This document shows, one piece after another, positions 57,584 through 64,000 of a stretch of 64,000 nt of DNA. Every line of letters begins with the position of its first letter. Within the stretch, counting starts at the first letter, position 1. The translations under genes were made by a program, and so were the position numbers. The stretch covers positions 310,001 through 374,000 of the forward strand of contig JAEPMJ010000002.1 in the NCBI GenBank assembly GCA_017644005.1, in the 5' to 3' direction. The notes under the pieces were generated by a model. It did not search any database. It was not told where the DNA came from and saw only the letters and a list, made by a program, of their open reading frames with translations. The stretch is from Rhizobiaceae bacterium. Lineage in GTDB: Bacteria > Pseudomonadota > Alphaproteobacteria > Rhizobiales > Rhizobiaceae.

Positions 57584-59556
57584 TCCGCAGCCTCCTTCAT
57601 GGCTTCCGCCGGCACATCGTAGAGCTTTGCGTCGGCGATCTTCACTGTCGCGCGAATGCTGCCCTTGCGGCCGTCTTCATAGGTAACTTCGGTCTCGACG
57701 AATTTCTCGGGCGAGCCGTCATAAAGGGCTTCGATGAGCTCGCCATAGCGGTCGCCGATGAAACCGCGGCGCACTTTCTGTGTGCGCGTCAATTCACCGT
57801 CGTCGGCGTCGAGTTCCTTGTGCAGAACCAGAAAGCGCTTGATCTGCGCGCCGGCCATCATCGGCTCTTTGGAGAGCTTCCGGTTTGTGTCGTCCACATG
57901 GTTCGCAATCATCTCGTAGACGCGCGGATGTCCCGCCAATTCCTGGTACGAGGCGTAGGAAATGTTGTTGCGTTCCGCCCAGTTGCCGACGGCCGTCAGG
58001 TCTATGTTGATGAAAACGGCGCAGAAATCACGCTGATCGCCAAACGCCACTGCTTCCTTGATGTTGGGGAAGAACTTCAGTGCGTTCTCGACATATTTAG
58101 GCGAGAACAGCGCCCCTGACTTCAGCCGCCCGACATCTTTTGCACGGTCGATGATCCGAAGCTGGCCGTCCTGATCAAAGAACCCGGCATCGCCCGTCTT
58201 TACGTACCCGTCCTCGGTCAGCGTCTCGGCGGTTTTGGCGTCGTCGAGATAATAGCCCTTGAACATGCCCGGCGACTTGAACTGCACCTCGCCGTCGCTT
58301 GAAATCCGCACGTCGACATTCGGCGCGGCAGGCCCTACGGCATCCGCCCGCACGGCGCCGTCTTCCTGGCAGGTTACATAAAGGAATGCTTCGGTCTGCC
58401 CGTAGAGCTGCTTGAGATTGATGCCCAGTGAGCGGAAGAACGAGAACAGATCTTCGCCGATCGCTTCGCCGGCCGTATAGGCTGTGCGCACCTTCGAAAG
58501 ACCAAGCACATTCTTGAGCGGCCCGTAGACGAACACACGGCCGAGCGCATACGCGATACGGCCCGACAGTGGCACCGGACGCCCTTCAAGGATCGCCTCG
58601 CCATGTTTGCGGGCAACACCGATGAACTTGTCGAATATCCACTTCTTCAGCCGGCCCGCATCCTCCATGCGGATCGTCACCATGGTGAGCAGCCCCTCGA
58701 ACACCCGGGGCGGCGCAAAATAGAAGGTCGGGCCAATTTCCTTCAGGTCCTGGGCGACCGTTTCGGGGCCTTCCGGGCAATTCACGCAAAAGCCCGAAAC
58801 ATAACCCTGCGCGTAGTTCAGATAGTGGTCGCCAACCCAGGCAAGCGGCAGATAGGCAAGCACGCTGTCATGTTCGTTGAGTTTGTCGAAAGCGGCCGTG
58901 TCCGAAGCCGCCTGCACCGCTGCGGCGGCGGTAATCACCACACCCTTTGACCGCCCGGTCGTACCGGAGGTGTAGAGCATGATCGACACGTCATCTCCGC
59001 TGGCGGCACGGATCGTTTCTTCCCACCTGACAGACAAGTCTGGTGCATCCTCAATCGCCTTGCGTCCGGCCTCCTGGACGTCGGCAAATGACACCAGCCG
59101 CGAGTGATCGTAGTCGGCGAGCCCGCGCTGTTCATCGTAGATGATCAGGCCGAGATTGGGGATTTTCTCCGAAAACGAGAGGATCTTGTCGACCTGCTCC
59201 TGGTCCTGAACGACGGCGAGCCTGACACCTGCATGATCCAGAACATAGGCAAGTTCCTCGGCCACGGCGTCGGCATAAACCGGCACAGGAACTGCACCCA
59301 GCGCCTGAAGCGCGGCAATGGCCCAGTAGAGGCGGGGCCGGTTTGCTCCCACGACGGCAACTCGCTCGCCATGCGCCACACCGTGTGTCTGAAGACCGAT
59401 CGAAAACGTGCGAACCTGCTCCAGCTGCTCCTTCCAGGTCCAACTCTGCCAGATGCCGAAATCCTTGTGGCGCATGGCGGGCAGGCCAGCGAACCGCTCG
59501 GCGTTGAGCAACAGATATTTCGGAAATGTATCCAGCATCGGCTCGTGTTCGGCCAA
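57580..59556 (-). CDS. AMP-forming long-chain acyl-CoA synthetase (cluster B)
   Basis: A 658-residue ANL ligase. The phosphate loop IMLYTSGTTGRSKGVV lies at about residues 195-210, the adenine motif near LYGQTEAFLYV (about 395), the Asp/hinge block VKTGDAGFFDQDGQLRIIDR (about 455-475), and DVGRLKSGALFSPKYVEN. It is in the long-chain/FadD-like size class. It converts an imported fatty or aromatic acid to its CoA ester. It is the first gene of cluster B, behind a hairpin and a multi-half-site operator-like array at 59601-59722. The C-terminal 80 residues (GSPEKFVETEVTYEDGRKGS, IRATVKIADAKLYD) are extended relative to minimal FadD. Confidence 0.92.
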   Translation of the reverse strand: MAEHEPMLDTFPKYLLLNAERFAGLPAMRHKDFGIWQSWTWKEQLEQVRTFSIGLQTHGVAHGERVAVVGANRPRLYWAIAALQALGAVPVPVYADAVAEELAYVLDHAGVRLAVVQDQEQVDKILSFSEKIPNLGLIIYDEQRGLADYDHSRLVSFADVQEAGRKAIEDAPDLSVRWEETIRAASGDDVSIMLYTSGTTGRSKGVVITAAAAVQAASDTAAFDKLNEHDSVLAYLPLAWVGDHYLNYAQGYVSGFCVNCPEGPETVAQDLKEIGPTFYFAPPRVFEGLLTMVTIRMEDAGRLKKWIFDKFIGVARKHGEAILEGRPVPLSGRIAYALGRVFVYGPLKNVLGLSKVRTAYTAGEAIGEDLFSFFRSLGINLKQLYGQTEAFLYVTCQEDGAVRADAVGPAAPNVDVRISSDGEVQFKSPGMFKGYYLDDAKTAETLTEDGYVKTGDAGFFDQDGQLRIIDRAKDVGRLKSGALFSPKYVENALKFFPNIKEAVAFGDQRDFCAVFINIDLTAVGNWAERNNISYASYQELAGHPRVYEMIANHVDDTNRKLSKEPMMAGAQIKRFLVLHKELDADDGELTRTQKVRRGFIGDRYGELIEALYDGSPEKFVETEVTYEDGRKGSIRATVKIADAKLYDVPAEAMKEAAE

Positions 59557-59600
59557 AGCGCATTCCTCCCGGCGGGCCCACTTCCCGCTGTTGTTTTTTT

Positions 59601-59624
59601 GCTCCGGAGTACGGAGCTTTTTTT
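59601..59624. promoter_or_regulatory. GCTCCG/CGGAGC hairpin with flanking T-runs before cluster B
   Basis: GCTCCG-GAGTA-CGGAGC (59601-59617) is flanked by T-runs on both sides (59594-59600 and 59618-59624). As written it would terminate plus-strand transcription, but no plus-strand gene precedes it. On the minus strand it is followed by A7. It may instead be a protein site or a leader hairpin about 45-68 bp before the ligase start. Confidence 0.45.
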
Positions 59625-59674
59625 GTTGGCAATCAAATTTCCACGAATCGAGACGTTATTCAACTCGCCCCTTG

Positions 59675-59722
59675 ACAGACAGGGCGCCAATCTGTCTGTT
59701 CAATGGGCGCCTCTGTTTGTTC
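59675..59722. promoter_or_regulatory. Operator-like array upstream of cluster B
   Basis: ACAGACAG (59675-59682) and CTGTCTGT (59692-59699) form a perfect 8-bp inverted repeat with a 9-bp spacer. A further half-site copy TCTGTTTGTTC (59712-59722) matches TCTGTCTGTTC (59691-59701) at 10 of 11 positions, 21 bp away, two helical turns. This arrangement suits a dimeric TetR- or GntR-type regulator acting on the cluster B promoter. The regulator gene is not identified. Confidence 0.55.
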
Positions 59723-59793
59723 GCGTGGCCAACCGCGCTCACCTTTCGCAAGGCGACGCATTTCCCCATTTGTTTTGATGCTTGTGTGGCCAA

Positions 59794-60468
59794 TCAGGCG
59801 CCGTAACGCGCCAGCCTGTTGCGGTCGAATACGCTGATGCGGCCGCGGTCGACCTTGAGCAGCCCCTCGGCTTCCAGTTCCTGCAGCGCTTTGTTCACCA
59901 GCGGGCGCGAGAGCGCCGAAAGCAGAGCAAGCTCTTCCTGGGAAATCTCGATCTCGCCGCGGGTTCCGGGATATAGGACCCGGTTGCAGAGCCAACCGAG
60001 ATTTCGCGCCACCCGCTCTTTCGGACCCAGGATACGGTCCTGCTCAATCGTCGCGATAAACTGGCCCATCCGCTCGTTGAGCTGGAAGACCAGAAATCGG
60101 TTGAAACCGGTGCTGTTTTCGAAAAGCCACATGAACACCGAGCGCGGCATCATGGCCAGGCGGGTGTCGCGGATCGCCACCAGATCGTATTGACGCGGCT
60201 CGTCCTTGATCAGCGAGCCTTCGCCAAACCAGCCGCCAGCTCCTACACCCGCAAAGGTCATGGCTTTGCCGGTTTGTGAAATGGTACTGATCTTGACCAG
60301 ACCGGACACAACGCCGGTCCAGTAGTCGAGTCGGTCACCCCGGTGGCAGATATAAGCGCCCTTGTCGAACCTGCGCTCAATCAGTCCACGGCAGGCGCGT
60401 TCCAGTTCGTCTTCAGCCAGCTCAGCGGCCCAGACGGCCGACCGAACAGCCTCGTCCTTTGCGCTCAT
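59794..60468 (-). CDS. Crp/Fnr-family transcriptional regulator
   Basis: A 224-residue protein with a cyclic-nucleotide-type beta-roll (residues about 25-125; GDRLDYWTGVVSGLVKISTI, WFGEGSLIKDEPRQYDLVAI) and a C-terminal Crp-type winged helix (about 150-220; EIEISQEELALLSALSRPLV, NKALQELEAEGLLKVDRGRI). It lacks the N-terminal Cys cluster of Fnr, so oxygen sensing by [4Fe-4S] is unlikely. The PGTRGEIEISQEELALL helix-turn-helix is normal. It stands upstream of cluster B on the same strand, separated by 237 bp, and could control that cluster or the FeeM-like gene. The cofactor is unknown. Confidence 0.92.
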   Translation of the reverse strand: MSAKDEAVRSAVWAAELAEDELERACRGLIERRFDKGAYICHRGDRLDYWTGVVSGLVKISTISQTGKAMTFAGVGAGGWFGEGSLIKDEPRQYDLVAIRDTRLAMMPRSVFMWLFENSTGFNRFLVFQLNERMGQFIATIEQDRILGPKERVARNLGWLCNRVLYPGTRGEIEISQEELALLSALSRPLVNKALQELEAEGLLKVDRGRISVFDRNRLARYGA

Positions 60469-60543
60469 CGAACCTCGCGGTTGCGGCCCCAGTGCCGCAT
60501 TTTGCGCTTATGGACGCGCGCCCGTTGGGTTGCAAGCGACCGG

Positions 60544-61317
60544 TCAGGCAGCCTCTTTCCAGTATTTGGCCGTCGGCAGGATCGTGAGCGGCGCAAGCTC
60601 ACCGCCGGCTGGCCTTGCAAACAGCATTCGCTGTTCCGACCGGGTGGAATGAAAGAACGGGAACCGCTCGATGGTGTTTTCCATATTGTCGGAGCATTTC
60701 GACTGATAGAGGTGCACCGGCACGATAAGTCCCGGATAGGTACGGGGCTGTGCGGCCTCTTCGCTGCGGAAGATACGCCGATAAAACGACGCGTGGTCCT
60801 CCTTCACCGCCGTCAGGCAGTATGTCGGATCGAAGTATTTGCAGGCCAGCACGGCCAGCCGCAGGGTGATGTATGGAAGCGTCCGCAACGCACCGGACCA
60901 TTCCATGTCGGCCGCAAACCGGCTCGGATCTACGAAACTCTCGCCGCTGGCGATGCGCGGCATAAGCTCTTCGCCGAACACGTCGGTGCTGGGCGAAAGC
61001 GGATAGCGCGCATTCACGTGGTGCAGACGCAGCGTGCTGACCAGCCGGCCATCGAAATAGATTCCGAAGACGTAGCTGTTGGGAAGCTCGTCGAACTTGT
61101 CGCGTACCGCCTTCGCAGCGTTCGGCGCCATCATTCCCGACTGTACATATGATTTGTAGCGAAGCCGGCAAACGTCTTCGAAGTCTTCGCCGCTGTCGAG
61201 GTGCCTGTACTCGACTTGCTCCAGAAGGCTCAGGACACCACTGATAAATGGAGAGACAGAAGTGTTGCTTTCACTCTCGCCCGTCGCGATATGCGACAGC
61301 TTTTCACTCACACGCAT
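60544..61317 (-). CDS. FeeM-like N-acyl amino acid synthase
   Basis: A 257-residue protein in the FeeM/LuxI-like GNAT-related family. Residues 37-75 (YRHLDSGEDFEDVCRLRYKS, then YVQSGMMAPN), the segment DELPNSYVFGIYFDGRLVST LRLH (residues 76-100 in part), FVDPSRFAADMEWS, TLPYITLRLAVLACKYFDPT and the C-terminal ERFPFFHSTRSEQRMLF match FeeM-type N-acyl amino acid synthases. Those use acyl-ACP and an amino acid to make long-chain N-acyl amino acids, possibly signals or surfactants. It is a single gene between a Crp/Fnr regulator and a GGDEF-EAL protein. It lacks a nearby LuxR. Product identity is unknown. Confidence 0.82.
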   Translation of the reverse strand: MRVSEKLSHIATGESESNTSVSPFISGVLSLLEQVEYRHLDSGEDFEDVCRLRYKSYVQSGMMAPNAAKAVRDKFDELPNSYVFGIYFDGRLVSTLRLHHVNARYPLSPSTDVFGEELMPRIASGESFVDPSRFAADMEWSGALRTLPYITLRLAVLACKYFDPTYCLTAVKEDHASFYRRIFRSEEAAQPRTYPGLIVPVHLYQSKCSDNMENTIERFPFFHSTRSEQRMLFARPAGGELAPLTILPTAKYWKEAA

Positions 61318-61352
61318 ATAACCAACCCTCGTATTCCGCCCCGAAGGAAGTT

Positions 61353-61358
61353 ACTATA
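61353..61358 (-). promoter_or_regulatory. Possible -10 element of the FeeM-like gene
   Basis: TATAGT on the minus strand lies 36 bp before the start codon inside a markedly AT-rich stretch (about 61345-61420) that stands out from the GC-rich surroundings. A matching -35 is not clear. Confidence 0.35.
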
Positions 61359-61476
61359 CATTAACAATTCAAAGAAACGAAAAATCGCCGCAGATTCATT
61401 AAGTTCTTGTTAACCTTAACACCCGCGCGCGAACACTGCGGTCTGCCTCAACCCAGGCTGGCGGTAATCAGAAGTG

Positions 61477-63816
61477 CTATCGGGCTTTTGCTGCTTTGCG
61501 GCTTGTCGGCTGATCCGACGCTGCGCCGTCATCCAGGTTGTCGGCGGTTGGCCAGGCGTGCACCGAAATAGTCTCCACACCGGAGGCGGTCAGTGCCGAG
61601 CCGAAAAGGAATCCCTGAACCAGATCGGGCTTCACGTTCCGCGACAGGATTTCGAGTTGCTCGAAGGTCTCGACACCTTCCATGGTGATTTGCAACCCAA
61701 TGCCGCGCGAAAGTTCCACGACACCCTTGAGGAGTTCGAGCGCACGGGGATTCTGCGTCACGTCGAGCAGGAAGCTTCTGTCAATCTTCACCTTGTCGAG
61801 CGGCAGCGTGTGCAGGTAGCTCAGGCTCGAATAGCCGGTGCCGAAGTCGTCCAGCGCAATGCGCACGCCGAGCGCCTTGATGTCGTTCAGGAACTTGCCG
61901 GTTGACGACTTGTCGTCGAGTAGCGCCGTCTCGGTTACCTCGACCTCGAGCCGGTGCGGCGGCAGCCCCGAACGTTCGAGTGCTTTACGCACCTTATCCA
62001 CGACTTCGCTGTTATGGAAATCCTTGGCCGACAGGTTGACCGATACGCAGATATCGCCCGGCCACCTCACGCAGGCGGTTGTTGCCTGTTCCAGAACCAG
62101 TTCGCTGATTTCGGAGATGATTCCCATCTCTTCCGCCAACGGAATGAACACCCCGGGTGAAACGGGGCCAAGTTCAGGATGGTCCCAGCGGCACAGAGCC
62201 TCGCAACTGGCAATGCGCATCGTGTTCATGGCAACAATCGGCTGATAAACGACACGCAGACTGCGCGATTCAACCGCTCCGCGCAGGTCCGACTTCAGCA
62301 TCTGCCGGTTGCGGAAGGCTGCATTCATCTTCGCTTCGAAGAGCCGCCAGCCGTTCTTGCCGGCTTCCTTGGCCTTGTAGAGCGCAAGATCGGCCTTGAC
62401 GATCATATCATCAACGTCGGTTCCGCCAACGTCGGAAATGACGGCGCCGGCGCTCATCTGCACCCTGAGGGCGTGCCCCGAAACGTCTACATAACCGTTG
62501 AGGTCGGCAAAGATACGGTCGAGCACGACCGTGAGCTCTTTTTCGCTCCCGATCGAATTGAAAAACAGCATGAACTCATCGCCGCCGAAGCGGCTGACGA
62601 TGACCTCATCCGAAGCGATAGCGGATAGCTTCTCGCCCACGGCGAAGATCAGACCGTCGCCGACAGGATGACCAAGGGTATCGTTGATACTCTTGAAATC
62701 GTCCAGGTCGAACACGGCAAGCGCACATTGACGCTCGGGGTCGCCGCCGCCAACCCGTTCCGCGACGAGTTCATGGAACCAGGCCCGGTTGGGAAGATCC
62801 GTGAGCGAATCGTAGCGCGCCATGTGGCGGATACGCTCCTCAGCCTCTACGCGCGACGTAATCTCCTCGAAAGTGACGACACCCAGTTCCTCGTGGCCTG
62901 AGCGGGCGGTCAGTTCGAAATAGCGGCCGTCGCCGGCTCGCAACTGGAGTTTGAGGTCACGGTCGTCGCTCAGCGCGCGCGTCAGCTGACTTTCCGCATA
63001 ACGAACATCCCGCTGAGACAGCAGGCCACCGGCAACGCCGCGCATCAGGACCGCGCGCAGGGATCGGTTAAGCAGGCGCTTGGGCACCTGGAACCCCAGA
63101 ATGGCGGCGGCCTTGGAGTTGGCGACAACCACCTTGCCGTCCGGCCCCAGCATGATGAGACCGTGCGACATTGTGTTGAGCGCCCGATCGAAACGTCGCG
63201 CCAAGTTGCGCGCCTGCCGATGACCGATAACAGCCGAAAAGAGCACGTTCCTGACATTGTCCGCGCTCGACTTGATGACGACCATAAAGGGCACGATCAG
63301 CAAGCCGAGAACGAAATGCGGCACATCCAGCCGCAACATGAGACCGAGCGCAATGGGTCCGACAAAGGTTGCGGCGAAAATGGAAACCATGCGCCGCGAG
63401 CCATAGTTGCGGCCGACAACGGTTACGATCGAGCCGAGGGTCACGGATATCGCGGCCATTTCGCCGAACGGCACGGGCCGCAGATAGATGGCGGTGAAAC
63501 AGAAGGCGCCGAGCATCAAACCCTGAATACTGCCCTTCAGGATATATTCGTTTTCCCAACGCTGAGCCGACTTCTCATCCGGAATGTCACCGCTGCGGTG
63601 GAACCGCACCATGCCTGCATATCGCCATGTGCCGACGGCAAGCAGCAACCCGGCCAGCGCAACGTAAACGACGTCGGCGCTGGCGACATAGACCATCAGC
63701 GCTGCTATTGCATGGCAGGCGGTGCCAATAAGCAGAACGTGATGGTTGTCGAACAACGACCGTACGAACTGCACATAGACATCCGCGGGGACGCTGCTAT
63801 TTTTGCCAATCGTCAT
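61477..63816 (-). CDS. Membrane GGDEF-EAL cyclic-di-GMP protein with PAS-like domain
   Basis: A 779-residue signalling enzyme. Residues 25-200 hold several membrane spans (VLLIGTACHAIAALMVYVA, YVALAGLLLAVGTWRYAGMV, FVLGLLIVPFMVVIK) forming a MASE-like sensor. Residues 205-325 look like a PAS domain (FDRALNTMSHGLIMLGPDGK, VVVANSKAAAILGF). GGDEF is intact at 410-415 (SRFGGDEFMLFF), and the substrate-site region is present, but the RxxD inhibitory site expected about nine residues upstream is absent. EAL is present as E539-A540-L541 (CEALCRWDHPELG) followed by DDFGTGYSSLSYLHTLPLDK. Both synthesis and hydrolysis of c-di-GMP are possible. The tail (ASDQPTSRKAAKAR) is basic. Confidence 0.92.
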   Translation of the reverse strand: MTIGKNSSVPADVYVQFVRSLFDNHHVLLIGTACHAIAALMVYVASADVVYVALAGLLLAVGTWRYAGMVRFHRSGDIPDEKSAQRWENEYILKGSIQGLMLGAFCFTAIYLRPVPFGEMAAISVTLGSIVTVVGRNYGSRRMVSIFAATFVGPIALGLMLRLDVPHFVLGLLIVPFMVVIKSSADNVRNVLFSAVIGHRQARNLARRFDRALNTMSHGLIMLGPDGKVVVANSKAAAILGFQVPKRLLNRSLRAVLMRGVAGGLLSQRDVRYAESQLTRALSDDRDLKLQLRAGDGRYFELTARSGHEELGVVTFEEITSRVEAEERIRHMARYDSLTDLPNRAWFHELVAERVGGGDPERQCALAVFDLDDFKSINDTLGHPVGDGLIFAVGEKLSAIASDEVIVSRFGGDEFMLFFNSIGSEKELTVVLDRIFADLNGYVDVSGHALRVQMSAGAVISDVGGTDVDDMIVKADLALYKAKEAGKNGWRLFEAKMNAAFRNRQMLKSDLRGAVESRSLRVVYQPIVAMNTMRIASCEALCRWDHPELGPVSPGVFIPLAEEMGIISEISELVLEQATTACVRWPGDICVSVNLSAKDFHNSEVVDKVRKALERSGLPPHRLEVEVTETALLDDKSSTGKFLNDIKALGVRIALDDFGTGYSSLSYLHTLPLDKVKIDRSFLLDVTQNPRALELLKGVVELSRGIGLQITMEGVETFEQLEILSRNVKPDLVQGFLFGSALTASGVETISVHAWPTADNLDDGAASDQPTSRKAAKAR

Positions 63817-63925
63817 TCAAGAATCCCACCTCGGCATCTTCGAAAATGCCGTGGGCATATTAAGAAAAGCCTTACATATCAGCTTTTTTGGCAGGAATCT
63901 GAAAGTCTTACCGAAGTGTTAGAGC

Positions 63926-64000
63926 CTACTCGGCAGCTTCCAGATCGGCTTTTTCTTGGCGTTCCTCGAAACGTAGGAACAGGCGGCCCCGCTCTTCCAT
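63926..64000 (-). CDS. 3' end of an unidentified gene (5' part outside window)
   Basis: The last 25 codons of a leftward gene are visible: an in-frame reading MEERGRLFLRFEERQEKADL then EAAE and TAG at 63926-63928. The first codon seen is an ATG at the very edge, so it could be an internal Met or the start of a tiny gene. The peptide is charged and helical. No family can be given. Confidence 0.4.
   Translation of the reverse strand: MEERGRLFLRFEERQEKADLEAAE

Noticed and set aside
59794-60468. Oxygen-sensing Fnr
   Set aside because: No N-terminal cysteine cluster is present, so an iron-sulfur oxygen sensor is not supported.
61366-61420. Replication or partition site in the AT-rich stretch before the FeeM-like gene
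   Set aside because: It is short, has no iterons or DnaA-box cluster, and is adequately explained as a promoter.

Overview
The window is GC-rich chromosomal DNA from an alphaproteobacterium, most likely order Hyphomicrobiales (Rhizobiales; Phyllobacteriaceae/Mesorhizobium-like). The pointers are a heterotetrameric sarcosine oxidase operon, a split pntAA/pntAB/pntB transhydrogenase behind an aa3-type cytochrome oxidase subunit IV gene, rhizobial-type rpsU, many HAAT (Liv-type) and spermidine-type ABC transporters, and a FeeM-like acyltransferase. This placement rests on gene content alone.

Left end (1-7856): the integrase-proximal arm of a temperate prophage. About eighteen tightly packed plus-strand genes, mostly with stop-start overlaps, encode a NinB-like recombination protein, a J-domain protein, an HNH endonuclease, a cupin-like protein, a 22-copy hexapeptide-repeat protein, a Lar/WDGH fusion, small unknowns, an excisionase-like HTH protein and a tyrosine integrase. 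The arm ends at an attachment site made of the 3' 46 bp of tRNA-Val(GAC). One phage gene (5898-6289) carries an apparent 1-nt deletion in an A-run.

7979-18326: glycerol catabolism (glpK, glpD), a sugar-acid dehydratase, an NQO-like flavoprotein, and an RND efflux pair (adaptor plus pump).

18354-32412 (cluster A): a TetR-controlled catabolic island. Leftward genes encode TetR, an ACAD10/11-like acyl-CoA dehydrogenase, two MDR oxidoreductases, a full HAAT ABC transporter, an acyl-CoA synthetase and a binding protein, ending at a strong terminator. Rightward genes encode an SDR, a MaoC hydratase, an ACAD10/11-type phosphotransferase and a second SDR. A perfect palindrome lies between the divergent promoters. 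The inferred logic is uptake, CoA activation and oxidation of an unidentified hydroxy- or oxo-acid.

32409-49730: an MFS transporter, a small acidic protein, the sarcosine oxidase operon (soxB-cupin-soxD-soxA-soxG), rpsU with terminator, a TPR lipoprotein, a spermidine/putrescine-type ABC operon, a secreted unknown, and the coxIV-pntAA-pntAB-pntB block.

49850-64000: a secreted VWA protein with six 94-residue repeats; cluster B, a second complete HAAT transporter plus long-chain acyl-CoA synthetase, preceded by an operator-like array; then a Crp/Fnr regulator, a FeeM-like N-acyltransferase, a GGDEF-EAL membrane protein, and the 3' end of an unidentified gene at the right edge.
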